Shown here: positions 1-8,316 of the stretch, one piece after another | Layout of the letters: each line of letters starts with the position of its first letter | Numbering within the stretch: the stretch's first letter is position 1 | From: Synechococcus sp. M16.1 | GTDB taxonomy: Bacteria; Cyanobacteriota; Cyanobacteriia; PCC-6307; Cyanobiaceae | Direction of reading: 5' to 3' | Assembly (NCBI RefSeq): GCF_014279895.1 | Contig: NZ_CP047954.1 | Coordinates: forward strand, 1,054,001-1,118,000 | DNA: 64,000 bases | The notes under the pieces: generated by a model | The model's database searches: none | Seen by the model: only the letters and a program-made list of their open reading frames with translations | Told to the model about the DNA's origin: nothing | Position numbers and translations under genes: made by a program

Positions 1-8
1 GTTGTTGT

Positions 9-49
9 GGAGGTGGATCCGGATCGAACTCTGCGGCGGATCCACCTCC
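9..49. repeat. 13-bp perfect inverted repeat downstream of rpmF
   Basis: Positions 9-21 (GGAGGTGGATCCG) and 37-49 (CGGATCCACCTCC) are perfect reverse complements around a 15-base loop. The element lies just beyond the minus-strand rpmF stop codon. It could be the rpmF transcript end, but no T-run follows on either strand, so a classical intrinsic terminator is not shown. The neighbour to the left is outside the window. Confidence 0.6.
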
Positions 50-59
50 CGAGTTCGAC

Positions 60-236
60 TCAGGATTCGCCGTCTTCGGACTCACTCACCGGATAAACAA
101 AACCCTGGGCGCGGCCACTCAGCACAGACTTGCCGATGGACATGGCGCGCTGGGCGGCAACGGCTGCCTTGGCCTTCCAGGTGGCGCTGCGCTGGTTGCG
201 CTTGGCCTTGGATGTTTTCTTCTTCGGGACGGCCAT
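60..236 (-). CDS. rpmF: 50S ribosomal protein bL32
   Basis: The 58-residue product begins [20 protein letters not shown], which is the recognisable N-terminus of bL32, a small basic protein of the large ribosomal subunit. Length and composition fit the family, with a lysine/arginine-rich first third and an acidic C-terminal end (ESEDGES). The ATG at 236 is the only start giving the conserved MAVPKKK N-terminus. The gene is divergent from ftsH, with 27 bases between start codons, so both promoters must lie within or overlap the neighbouring gene. The 13-bp inverted repeat at 9-49 follows its stop codon. Confidence 0.93.
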   Translation of the reverse strand: MAVPKKKTSKAKRNQRSATWKAKAAVAAQRAMSIGKSVLSGRAQGFVYPVSESEDGES

Positions 237-263
237 TGCGCCTGGTGAATTTCCAAACCGAGA

Positions 264-2123
264 TTGTCTCGTTTGGAACCCCCTTGCGTCAAATCGCTAG
301 GCTCCGTGCAGCGCAATGAAGACGTGGCACCAGGTTCGGACGACTCCAGTGGTTCCGCGGCCCCTCAGAAGGCTCAACCTTCTTCGATTCAGGGTTTTTG
401 GACGAAGCAGGACACGGTGAGTTACTCCACCCTGCTGAGAGATATCGATGCGAAAGAGATCAAACAGTTGGATCTTGTGCCCGGTCGTCGGGAGGTAAGA
501 GTCCAATACAACGATGGCCGACGGGTCACCGTTCCTGTTTTCGCCAACGACAACCAAATTCTTCGGGCCGCTGAAAGCTCTGGCACGCCCCTGACGGTTG
601 TTGACATCCGCCGCGAACAAGCAGGACGCGAACTGGCGGGAACCCTGATGTTGGTTCTGCTGGTGGTGGTCGGCTTGTCGTTTCTGTTGAAGCGGTCAGC
701 TCAAATGGCGAACAGAGCTCTTGGGTTTGGGCGCAGTCAACCTCGGTTGAAACCCCAGGAAGACCTTCAGCTTCGTTTTGAGGATGTTGCCGGCATCAAC
801 GATGCGCGGCTGGAACTTGAGGAGGTGGTCACCTTTCTCAAGCAGCCCGAGGCCTTCATCCGCTTGGGCGCGAAGATTCCGCGGGGAGTGCTGCTGGTCG
901 GCCCCCCTGGAACCGGGAAAACGCTTCTTGCCAAGGCGATTGCAGGCGAGGCGGGCGTGCCGTTCTTCTCCATCGCGGCCTCTGAGTTTGTTGAGCTGTT
1001 CGTTGGTGTTGGTGCGAGCAGGGTTCGCGATCTGTTCCGCCAAGCCAAGGAAAAGTCCCCCTGCATCGTTTTCATTGACGAAATCGACGCTGTGGGTCGC
1101 CAGCGGGGTGCTGGTATCGGTGGCGGCAACGATGAACGGGAGCAGACCCTCAACCAACTCCTGACAGAGATGGACGGCTTTGAGGAGAACTCCGGTGTGA
1201 TTCTGCTGGCGGCCACAAACCGTGCCGACGTGCTCGACGCCGCACTGTTGCGTCCAGGACGCTTCGACCGGCGCATTGATGTGGGCCTTCCCGATCGCCG
1301 AGGTCGCGAGGCAATTCTCGCCGTTCATGCGAGAACTCGTCCCCTCGATGACGCGGTCTCGCTATCGGATTGGGCGAGCCGCACGCCGGGTTTTTCCGGG
1401 GCTGACCTCGCCAATCTTCTCAACGAAGCGGCCATCCTTACGGCCCGCCAGAACATGCTCCGCATCGGTCAGTTCCAGCTGGAGGGGGCCTTGGAGCGGA
1501 TCACCATGGGGCTGAGCAATCGTCCCTTGCAGGACAGCGCTAAAAAACGGCTCATCGCTTATCACGAGGTGGGTCATGCCCTGGTGGCCAGTCTTCTTCC
1601 AGCGGCCAACGCGGTGGACAAGGTCACGATTCTTCCCCGGGGAGGAGCCGGTGGTTACACCCGCTTCATGCCTGACGAGGAGGTGCTTGATTCCGGGTTG
1701 ATCACCCGCTCCTCCTGCCTCGCTGATCTGGTGGTGGCCCTGGGGGGACGAGCAGCTGAGCAAGTGGTTTTCGGGTCGCTCGAGATCACCCAGGGAGCCA
1801 GTGGAGACCTCCAGATGGTGGCGCAACTCGCACGGGAGATGGTCACGCGCTTTGGCTTTTCCAGCCTCGGACCGATGGCCCTCGAGGGTCCGGGTACGGA
1901 GGTTTTTCTGGGGCGCGACTGGTTCAACCAACGGCCGGGATACGCCGAATCCACTGGCCAGGCCATTGACGCTCAAATCCGCCAGCTCGCCAAGAGTGCT
2001 CTGACGCAGGCCATCGCCCTGCTGGAACCCCGCCGAGAGTTGATGGATCAACTGGTGGACGTTTTGATTGCCGAGGAAACGATCAACGGTGATCGATTCA
2101 GAGACATCGCTGGCCTCCCATGA
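264..2123 (+). CDS. ftsH: FtsH-family ATP-dependent zinc metalloprotease
   Basis: This is a membrane-anchored AAA+ protease of the FtsH family, which extracts and degrades damaged membrane proteins such as photosystem subunits. Visible in the 619 residues are Walker A GPPGTGKT (213-220), Walker B IVFIDEID (268-275), the arginine-finger region RPGRFDR (330-336), zinc-binding HEVGH (434-438) and the third-ligand region ASGD with D515. Only one hydrophobic helix is seen (about 126-143). The usual N-terminal helix before the periplasmic domain is missing; the protein instead opens with a polar stretch up to about residue 50. The start is TTG at 264; GTG at 306 is an alternative and would not restore a helix. 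The stop overlaps the next start codon (ATGA), indicating translational coupling to the UPF0182 gene. Confidence 0.93.
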   Translation: MSRLEPPCVKSLGSVQRNEDVAPGSDDSSGSAAPQKAQPSSIQGFWTKQDTVSYSTLLRDIDAKEIKQLDLVPGRREVRVQYNDGRRVTVPVFANDNQILRAAESSGTPLTVVDIRREQAGRELAGTLMLVLLVVVGLSFLLKRSAQMANRALGFGRSQPRLKPQEDLQLRFEDVAGINDARLELEEVVTFLKQPEAFIRLGAKIPRGVLLVGPPGTGKTLLAKAIAGEAGVPFFSIAASEFVELFVGVGASRVRDLFRQAKEKSPCIVFIDEIDAVGRQRGAGIGGGNDEREQTLNQLLTEMDGFEENSGVILLAATNRADVLDAALLRPGRFDRRIDVGLPDRRGREAILAVHARTRPLDDAVSLSDWASRTPGFSGADLANLLNEAAILTARQNMLRIGQFQLEGALERITMGLSNRPLQDSAKKRLIAYHEVGHALVASLLPAANAVDKVTILPRGGAGGYTRFMPDEEVLDSGLITRSSCLADLVVALGGRAAEQVVFGSLEITQGASGDLQMVAQLAREMVTRFGFSSLGPMALEGPGTEVFLGRDWFNQRPGYAESTGQAIDAQIRQLAKSALTQAIALLEPRRELMDQLVDVLIAEETINGDRFRDIAGLP

Positions 2124-4900
2124 GACGCCTCCTCCTTCTGCTGCCGCTGGTTGTTGTTGCAGCCCGGATGCAGATCGAGTGGCTCTGGTTCGATCAGTTC
2201 ACCTGGAGCGACGTTCTTCTCAAGCGCTGGCTTCTGCAGCTTCTCTTCGCGGGAGTGGCGATGCTGCCGCTGCTGTCAGCCCAGGCCTGGTCAAGGCAAT
2301 TCAGGAAACACAGCTCGAGTTCATCCAAGGCGATGAGCCTGACGGGATGGTCCTTTGGATTCACGCTGTTGATCAGTGGTGGTGCTGTGCTGATCAGTGC
2401 CTTGCTGACGCTGGATATGTTGGCGTTGGCCATACACGATCCGTTTCAGCTTGGGGAATGGCAGCCAGTTGCGGGGCTCCAGCACCGCATCAGCTCAGCT
2501 GCAGGACTCGTTCAGGCAGGGGCGATAGGGCTTGCGATGGCCTGGCCGCGGTTGAGGCTGTGGCTGGCACGGATCGTGGCGGGTTCGCTGGTGGCTGTCG
2601 TCAGCCGGGCGTGGGGCATCTGGTCGCTGGCGCTATGGATTCCCGATGAATCCACGAGAGACCCCTTGCTGGGAGCGGATCTCAGCTTCGGCTTGGGGCG
2701 TTTTGCCGGATTGCATCTGGCCCTGGACCTGCTGCTCTTGGCTGCCGCGTTCACCCTCACCTTTGAACTCTGGCGGGTGCTGGCGAGCTCAAAATCGATT
2801 TCTGACTGGGCCAGTCCAGCCTTTTCTGCGCGACAGATTCAACTGATCAGGTTGCTTTCGGCGCTTCTGCTGTTCGGAGCGGCGGGGCAGGTGTGGTTAT
2901 CGAGGCATCAGCTGCTGTGGACCCAACACGGCCTGGTAGCAGGGGCGGGCTGGCTCCAGGCCCACATGACCCTTCCGTTGCGAGGCTTCGCCACACTGCT
3001 GCTGGTGCTGATCGCATGTGCACTTCTTGTCCCGTGCCGGCGACGCCTCCGTCAGGGCCTTGCACTGGTGTTGGTGTCTCTTGTGGTGTTGGAAACGGTG
3101 GCAACTCCGGTAACGCGCTGGCTGGTGGTGCGGCCAAGGGAATTTGCACTGCAAGAGCGCTATCTGAACAATGCCATTGAGGCCACGCAATGGGGCTTCC
3201 AGTTGGATCAGATCAAGAGTCAAGTCGTCGACCCGACAAGGTTCAGCGCCGCTGATCGCGAGCAAGGTGTTAGCACGCTCGAAAATGTGCGTCTCTGGGA
3301 CAGCAGCCCTCTGCTGGAAGCCAACCGGCAACTGCAGCAACTGAGGGTGTACTACCGCTTTTCCAATGCCGCTGTTGATCGATACCCGCTGAATGAAAAC
3401 AGCGATTCCTCGCAGCAAGTGATCCTCTCGGCCCGCGAATTGGATCAATCTGCCTTACCGCGTCAATCCAGAACCTGGCAGAACCGTCACTTCATCTTCA
3501 CTCATGGCTATGGATTCACCGTCAGTCCGGTGAATGACCGAAGCAGTGATGGCCTTCCCTCGTATTTCATTAAAGGTCTTGGCCCAGAAACACTCATTGA
3601 GGGAAATCCAGAACTGGGGATTGAACGATCGGAGGTGCAGAAGGCCATCCCCGTTGGTGATGCAGCGATCTATTACGGGATGCTTCCTTCGCCCTATGCC
3701 ATCGCTCCAACGCAGATTGAAGAATTCGACTACCCCGAAGGCGACATCAATGTGATGACGCACTATCAGGGTTCTGGCGGAGTACCGATTGGATCCTGGC
3801 TTCAACGATTCGCAGCGGCTGTTTATCTGCGTGACCCTCGATTGCTGATCACCACAACGATCAATGCTGATTCCAAGCTTTTGATCCGGCGTGATGTGCG
3901 CAGTCGGGTTAAGGCCATCGCTCCCTTTATTGATTTTCGTGGTGAGCCCTACCTGATCTCCATTCCAAACCCTGAGCAAGACAGCTCCAACACCACCAAG
4001 GCAACTTCAGAACAACGCAGCCAACATCAGTATTGGGTTGTCGAGGGTTACACCCATAGTTCAACCCTGCCCTACAGCGCTGCGGTCTCAGCAGATGATC
4101 CGGATCGGTATTTAAGAAACTCAGTGAAGGCCATCGTTGATGCTTATAACGGCAGCATTCGCTTTTTCATCTCGGAGCCTGAGGATCCAATTGTGATGGC
4201 CTGGGCTCACGCTTTTCCAGGCTTGATGGAGCCGATGGAGGCAATGCCAAAGCCTTTTCTTGATCACCGCAGAGTTCCTGAGGACTTCTTCAATGCCCAG
4301 GTCAACCAATTGAAGCGGTACCACGTTTCGAATCCGAGGATTTTCTACAACGGTGATGATGTTTGGCAGGTGCCAAGCGAGATCTACGGCGGCCGCAAAG
4401 TTGATGTTGCTCCGTATCACATCACGGCTCAGCTTCAAAGCAACGACAATTCTGAATTTCTGCTGCTCCAACCACTGACCCCTTTGTCAAGGCCAAATCT
4501 CACGGCGTGGTTGGTGGCTCGGAATGATGGTGATCACTACGGTGAACTGAAACTGATCGACTTTCCCAAAGACAAATACATTCCCGGGCCGGAACAGGTT
4601 CAGGCTCTGATCCATCAGGATCCAGATGTGAGCGAGCAGTTCGGTCTATGGGATCAGGAAGATCTGGAACTCCTGCAGGGAAATCTTCTTGTGCTTCCCG
4701 TGGGCTCCGGACTTCTCTATGTGGAACCGGTGTATCTGCGCACCAAGAAGGTAGGGCTGCCTTCTCTGGCCAGGATTGTTGTGAGTGACGGCCGATTGGT
4801 TGCCATGGACCGCGACCTCAATCTTGCTTTGGATCAACTCATGAAAAAAAGCCCCACCCGTTTGACGGGCAGGGCAAAACGAAGTGACCGATCGGGTTGA
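2120..4900 (+). CDS. UPF0182 family integral membrane protein
   Basis: The 926-residue product has about seven hydrophobic segments in its first 350 residues, followed by a large soluble domain of about 570 residues. This is the architecture of UPF0182 (COG1615), a cyanobacterial and actinobacterial family of unknown function. Conserved-looking stretches include QERYLNNAIEAT and FTHGYGFTVSPVN in the soluble part. Its ATG overlaps the ftsH stop by four bases, so the two are probably co-translated; a role linked to membrane quality control is only an inference from that. The last codons contain, on the opposite strand, the intrinsic terminator of the convergent peroxiredoxin gene. Confidence 0.85.
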   Translation: MRRLLLLLPLVVVAARMQIEWLWFDQFTWSDVLLKRWLLQLLFAGVAMLPLLSAQAWSRQFRKHSSSSSKAMSLTGWSFGFTLLISGGAVLISALLTLDMLALAIHDPFQLGEWQPVAGLQHRISSAAGLVQAGAIGLAMAWPRLRLWLARIVAGSLVAVVSRAWGIWSLALWIPDESTRDPLLGADLSFGLGRFAGLHLALDLLLLAAAFTLTFELWRVLASSKSISDWASPAFSARQIQLIRLLSALLLFGAAGQVWLSRHQLLWTQHGLVAGAGWLQAHMTLPLRGFATLLLVLIACALLVPCRRRLRQGLALVLVSLVVLETVATPVTRWLVVRPREFALQERYLNNAIEATQWGFQLDQIKSQVVDPTRFSAADREQGVSTLENVRLWDSSPLLEANRQLQQLRVYYRFSNAAVDRYPLNENSDSSQQVILSARELDQSALPRQSRTWQNRHFIFTHGYGFTVSPVNDRSSDGLPSYFIKGLGPETLIEGNPELGIERSEVQKAIPVGDAAIYYGMLPSPYAIAPTQIEEFDYPEGDINVMTHYQGSGGVPIGSWLQRFAAAVYLRDPRLLITTTINADSKLLIRRDVRSRVKAIAPFIDFRGEPYLISIPNPEQDSSNTTKATSEQRSQHQYWVVEGYTHSSTLPYSAAVSADDPDRYLRNSVKAIVDAYNGSIRFFISEPEDPIVMAWAHAFPGLMEPMEAMPKPFLDHRRVPEDFFNAQVNQLKRYHVSNPRIFYNGDDVWQVPSEIYGGRKVDVAPYHITAQLQSNDNSEFLLLQPLTPLSRPNLTAWLVARNDGDHYGELKLIDFPKDKYIPGPEQVQALIHQDPDVSEQFGLWDQEDLELLQGNLLVLPVGSGLLYVEPVYLRTKKVGLPSLARIVVSDGRLVAMDRDLNLALDQLMKKSPTRLTGRAKRSDRSG
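4844..4875 (-). terminator. Intrinsic terminator of the peroxiredoxin gene, inside the UPF0182 coding sequence
   Basis: Read on the minus strand, a stem formed by GCCC/GGGC and CCCGT/ACGGG with a CAA loop (4851-4875) is followed directly by seven T residues (4850-4844). That is a textbook factor-independent terminator for the gene at 4909-5508. It lies wholly within the 3' end of the convergent UPF0182 gene, where the A-run encodes two lysines. Confidence 0.8.
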
Positions 4901-4908
4901 TCGAACGA

Positions 4909-5508
4909 TCAGCCGATGGCGGAGAAGTACTCCTTGGAACCCTTGGGATCTTCCAGCATGGTGGCGGCGCCAGGAGTCCAGTTGGCGGGGCAAACCTCGT
5001 CGGGGTTGGACTGCACGTACTGGAAGGCCTGCAGCAAGCGCAGGGTTTCATCCACGTTGCGGCCGACAGGCAGGTTGTTGATGGTGGCATGAACGATCAC
5101 ACCGTCGGGGTCGATCAAGTACAGGCCACGCAGTGCCTTGCCTTCGTCATCGAGGATGTTGAAAGCATTGCCGATTTCCTTGTTCAGGTCGGCAACGAGG
5201 GGGTAGTTGATATCACCGATGCCACCCTGGTTACGGGGGGTCTGAATCCAGGCCAAGTGGCTGAACTTGCTGTCGACGGACACACCGAGGATCTCGCAGT
5301 TCTTGCTGGAGAAGTCGGTGTAGCGATCGCTGAATGCGGTGATTTCCGTCGGGCAGACGAAGGTGAAATCGAGGGGGTAGAAGAACAGCACCACATACTT
5401 GCCGCGGTACTGGGACAGGGAGATTTCCTTGAACTCCTGGTCCACCACTGCAGTGGCAGTGAAATCGGGGGCTTGATGGCCCACACGCAAGCAACCGGTG
5501 TCGGTCAT
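4909..5508 (-). CDS. Typical 2-Cys peroxiredoxin
   Basis: The 199-residue protein belongs to the AhpC/Prx1 class that reduces hydrogen peroxide and organic hydroperoxides using thioredoxin. The peroxidatic cysteine is C52 in FTFVCPTE and the resolving cysteine is C173 in EVCPANW. Both motifs linked to over-oxidation-sensitive peroxiredoxins are present: GGIG (95-98) and a C-terminal YF. In cyanobacteria and chloroplasts this class protects the photosynthetic apparatus. The ATG at 5508 gives the normal N-terminus. The gene is monocistronic by context, with a strong terminator just after the stop codon. Confidence 0.92.
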   Translation of the reverse strand: MTDTGCLRVGHQAPDFTATAVVDQEFKEISLSQYRGKYVVLFFYPLDFTFVCPTEITAFSDRYTDFSSKNCEILGVSVDSKFSHLAWIQTPRNQGGIGDINYPLVADLNKEIGNAFNILDDEGKALRGLYLIDPDGVIVHATINNLPVGRNVDETLRLLQAFQYVQSNPDEVCPANWTPGAATMLEDPKGSKEYFSAIG

Positions 5509-5629
5509 GTTCGGGAGGTGAATGAGTGAGCTGAAGGCCGCAGACGACGTAACACGTAGTCGATCCGACTTCCAGTTTCAGGATTGAACCTATCACGACC
5601 CTAGCCATCCATCGCCATAAACTCAGGTC

Positions 5630-5938
5630 ATGAATGACCAACTCACGAGCTGGGATCCTGCGCTCCTGCGCAAGTTCAGTTCCACCGGACATTTCCGTCT
5701 GTTGAACCAGCTGAAGGGAGATCTGCGCAAGAAACCCCTGGACCGAGACCAGCGCACTGGCCAGCTGAAGAGTCTGGGTGGGAATCGCGGCACAAGCCGA
5801 CGTTCAACGCCAACGCGGAGCATCGAGCCGGCCCCAGCTCCAGCTCCAACACCGGTTGTTGAGACGGCACTCCCACTCACCAGGGACGACCAACCGAAAT
5901 CCTTCCGCGATCGCCTCAATGCGATCGACATGCGCTGA
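5630..5938 (+). CDS. Conserved cyanobacterial hypothetical protein
   Basis: This 102-residue basic protein has no recognised domain. The first 55 residues (WDPALLRKFSSTGHFRLLNQ and following) look folded and conserved, with many K/R residues. The middle is a Pro/Ala/Thr-rich linker (EPAPAPAPTP), and the C-terminus ends in a short amphipathic segment (SFRDRLNAIDMR). No signal peptide or membrane helix is seen. The gene is divergent from the peroxiredoxin gene and lies directly before the tRNA gene. Function is unknown; reality is supported by its ATG start, clean boundaries and coding-like composition. Confidence 0.6.
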   Translation: MNDQLTSWDPALLRKFSSTGHFRLLNQLKGDLRKKPLDRDQRTGQLKSLGGNRGTSRRSTPTRSIEPAPAPAPTPVVETALPLTRDDQPKSFRDRLNAIDMR

Positions 5939-5956
5939 GGCTGAACCCCTGAGATG

Positions 5957-5962
5957 TATGAT
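5957..5962 (+). promoter_or_regulatory. Candidate -10 element for the tRNA gene
   Basis: TATGAT lies 24 bases before the tRNA 5' end, just after the stop of the preceding gene. It matches a sigma-70 type -10 box. No convincing -35 hexamer is seen at the expected spacing, so this is a tentative call. Confidence 0.35.
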
Positions 5963-5985
5963 GGGGACTGGCCTGAAGGGCCTGC

Positions 5986-6059
5986 GTCAGAGTAGCTCAG
6001 CTGGTTAGAGCACAGGATTCATAACCCTGAGGTCGGGAGTTCAAGTCTCCCCTCTGACA
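5986..6059 (+). tRNA. tRNA-Met (anticodon CAT, elongator type)
   Basis: The 74-base gene folds into a cloverleaf: acceptor stem GTCAGAG (5986-5992) with CTCTGAC (6052-6058), D arm GCTC/GAGC, anticodon CAT at 6020-6022 in loop TTCATAA, T arm with TTCAAGT, discriminator A6059. CCA is not encoded. A fully paired first base pair argues against the initiator tRNA. An anticodon CAT could also mark a lysidine-modified tRNA-Ile; the body favours elongator Met but this is not certain from sequence alone. The last anticodon-stem pair is an A-C mismatch. Confidence 0.88.
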
Positions 6060-6089
6060 TTCTTTGACCCTTGCTGTTAATCAGCTCGT

Positions 6090-6110
6090 TCGAACCCTTG
6101 TTGGGTTCGA
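6090..6110. terminator. Hairpin between the convergent tRNA and M23 peptidase genes
   Basis: TCGAACCC (6090-6097) and GGGTTCGA (6103-6110) form an 8-bp perfect stem with a TTGTT loop. It sits between two convergent transcription units and could end either, but there is no adjacent T-run, so termination is only inferred from position. Confidence 0.4.
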
Positions 6111-6121
6111 GCATGCCTGAT

Positions 6122-7210
6122 TCAGGCCTTGCGTGCCGGTAGTTTCACCAAGGGATTGAGAGCAGCGCCACCGGCCCGACGGATTTCAAAGTGAAGGTGA
6201 GGTCCGGTGCTTCGTCCGGTGCTTCCCATCAGTGAAATGCGAGACCCACGGGGAACAATCTGCCCTTTTTTGACCAAAAGACGGCTGTTGTGGGCATAAC
6301 GCGTGAATTCGCCATCACTGTGGGCGATTTCAACCAGATAGCCGTAGGCGCCTCTCCAGCCGGAAAATGAAACGATCCCATCACGGGCCGCAACAACGGG
6401 CGTGCCAGTGTTGTTGGCGATATCAATGCCTTTGTGCATGCGTCCCCAGCGCCACCCATAACCGGAGGTGAAAACCCCCTTGGTGGGCCACTGGTAACCA
6501 ACAATCGGTGGCTTCAGGCTGTCGGGCTGATCGGCTGAAGACGTCAGGGGGCGATCAGGCCATGCAGCACCTCCACTGCTGAGGGGGCGAACAGCCAGGA
6601 TTGACTGACCCGAAGTGGCTTCAGCGATCTGCAGTTCCTGGCCAATCGTCAAAGCACTGAGCTGAAGGCCTGGATTCCAACTCAACAGCTGCTGTTGCGT
6701 CACGCCGTGGCGTTCGAGGAATGACGCAAGAGAGTCTCCGGTTTTGATTTTGGCCGTGGCGCTAAACGGAGGTGGGGCAACCATCGGAAGCGTCTCAAGT
6801 TCACTGGAGCGGTTGAGTGACGACAACGTCACGGCAACAACCCGTGCAGAGTCCGGCAGGGAAAGCCAACTCTCTTTTTCAAAAACGTGGGAGCTTGGCA
6901 CGTTGTTCAACGAGGCCAGCTGCTCACGATCGAGCTTCAACAGCTCAGCGAAACGCCGCAGGGACGTGGCACGAACAACTTGGAACGAGACAGAACTGTT
7001 GGAATCGACTTTGCTGACAACAGCAACGGGATTGTTCGGGGAGAGAGCTGGCAGAGGGGGCAGCTCGGCAAGATCAAAAGTGGCGTTATCGGCAATCCCG
7101 GGAAGAGAACTCCACAGACCCAGGGACAGAACAGGGGTTACAGCAGCTGCCAGAGCAAGCGTTGCGCGCATGAAACCACTGAGACGCGTTGAAGGTAACG
7201 AGCCGAACAT
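6122..7210 (-). CDS. LysM and M23 peptidase domain envelope protein
   Basis: The 362-residue protein has an N-terminal hydrophobic segment (about 14-35) fitting a signal peptide or anchor. A LysM-like region covers about 75-120, a clear LysM repeat 152-197 (IKTGDSLASF to LTIGQELQI), and a C-terminal M23 (LytM) domain 240-362. Zinc ligands are visible: H259 and D263 (HKGID), H307, and HLH at 338-340 (GPHLHFE). All metal ligands are present, so it may be an active peptidoglycan endopeptidase rather than a degenerate EnvC/NlpD-type activator. It should act in the periplasm. The gene is convergent with the tRNA gene. Confidence 0.88.
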   Translation of the reverse strand: MFGSLPSTRLSGFMRATLALAAAVTPVLSLGLWSSLPGIADNATFDLAELPPLPALSPNNPVAVVSKVDSNSSVSFQVVRATSLRRFAELLKLDREQLASLNNVPSSHVFEKESWLSLPDSARVVAVTLSSLNRSSELETLPMVAPPPFSATAKIKTGDSLASFLERHGVTQQQLLSWNPGLQLSALTIGQELQIAEATSGQSILAVRPLSSGGAAWPDRPLTSSADQPDSLKPPIVGYQWPTKGVFTSGYGWRWGRMHKGIDIANNTGTPVVAARDGIVSFSGWRGAYGYLVEIAHSDGEFTRYAHNSRLLVKKGQIVPRGSRISLMGSTGRSTGPHLHFEIRRAGGAALNPLVKLPARKA

Positions 7211-7243
7211 CCCCGCGCAAGGGGGTTTGGAGCAGTGGTGGGA

Positions 7244-7735
7244 TCACCACAACCGCAACTGTTGTCCAGCCACGTAGGTCACCAGGGCGCAGGCCACGGA
7301 AAGATTGAGGCTGCGAACACCTCCCTGGCCTGCGTCATCAGCAGCTCCAGGCATGGGGATCGTGAGGATGCTGTCGCAGGCTTCGCGAACCGGTTCCGGT
7401 AGCCCCGTATCTTCCCGGCCGAAGAGCAGAACATCTCCCCGTTGAAACGTGAACGAGGAGAGCGATGAACCACCACGACGACTGCAGCCGATCAACCTCT
7501 GTTCAGGACGAAGCTCAGCTTGAAACTCGGCAAAGTTCGAAGCGATGGAAAGCTGAACGTGGGGCCAGTAATCAAGTCCGGCACGACGAACGCTCCGATC
7601 ATCCACTTTGAAGCCGAGGGGTTCAATCAGGGTCAACGGCACCCTGAAGGCCGCCGAGGTGCGGGCGATGTTGCCTGTGTTCGGAGGGATCTGAGGTTCG
7701 AACAGGGCAATCCGCAGGGGGGCGATCTCAGTCAT
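7244..7735 (-). CDS. trmL: tRNA (cytidine/uridine-34-2'-O)-methyltransferase, SpoU family
   Basis: At 163 residues this is the compact, C-terminal-domain-only form of the SPOUT/SpoU methyltransferases typified by TrmL (YibK). Family motifs are clear: IPPNTGNIAR (motif 1), LLFGREDTGLP (motif 2) and SLNLSVACAL (motif 3). These form the trefoil knot that binds S-adenosylmethionine. The expected reaction is 2'-O-methylation of the wobble nucleotide of certain leucine tRNAs. Its start overlaps the cobU stop by four bases, so the genes are probably co-transcribed although they are functionally unrelated. Confidence 0.9.
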   Translation of the reverse strand: MTEIAPLRIALFEPQIPPNTGNIARTSAAFRVPLTLIEPLGFKVDDRSVRRAGLDYWPHVQLSIASNFAEFQAELRPEQRLIGCSRRGGSSLSSFTFQRGDVLLFGREDTGLPEPVREACDSILTIPMPGAADDAGQGGVRSLNLSVACALVTYVAGQQLRLW

Positions 7736-8316
7736 GGCACCACCTGGCCAAGGGCATGAAGATCAAGTGCACGACCCTGGAGAACAAGCCAGGCAGCGTC
7801 AGCAACGGGGTCAAGTGCCTGCGCGAGGGTTCCGAGGCGATCACGGAACAATCCTCCGATGCGTGTTGGAGGAACGACGCCCCATCCTGTCTCTTCGATC
7901 ACCAGAACAAACGTGCAGTGCGATGCCCTAATCGAGGCGATCAACTGTTCACAGAGCTGATCCCACTCCTGGGCAGTGAGGTCCAGGTGGTGGGCAACAA
8001 AGCCACCAAGGGCATCAATCAGAACAGATTGCCCGGGAGCCAGGCCGTTGATCACGCTCACCAGCTCTGCCCCACATTCAGAAACGCTCCAATGGTCGGG
8101 CCGACGCTGCCGGTGGGCCTCCAAACGCTTTTGCCAATCTCGGTCATCCGGCCGGGCGGCCGCCGTGGCGATGTAGGTGACAAACGGGTGGTGTTTCAAC
8201 AGGTGCTCAGCCCAGCGGCTCTTCCCACTGCGGGTTGGCCCACTCACCAGGATCAGCCGGCTGGTCTGGCCGGCAACGGGGGGCTCCACTGTGGAGGAGG
8301 GGTCAACCACTGCCAT
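7732..8316 (-). CDS. cobU: Adenosylcobinamide kinase / adenosylcobinamide-phosphate guanylyltransferase
   Basis: CobU phosphorylates adenosylcobinamide and transfers GMP to it, activating it for attachment of the lower ligand in cobalamin synthesis. The 194-residue protein has the P-loop GPTRSGKS (26-33) followed by YIATAAARPDDRDWQKRLEAHRQRRPDHW, the conserved nucleotide and cobinamide region of the family. About 18 extra residues precede the conserved core, so a later start is possible. It overlaps the pxcA 3' end by 14 bases and the trmL start by four. Together with cobN and metH further along, it shows the host makes and uses cobalamin-type cofactor. Confidence 0.92.
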   Translation of the reverse strand: MAVVDPSSTVEPPVAGQTSRLILVSGPTRSGKSRWAEHLLKHHPFVTYIATAAARPDDRDWQKRLEAHRQRRPDHWSVSECGAELVSVINGLAPGQSVLIDALGGFVAHHLDLTAQEWDQLCEQLIASIRASHCTFVLVIEETGWGVVPPTRIGGLFRDRLGTLAQALDPVADAAWLVLQGRALDLHALGQVVP

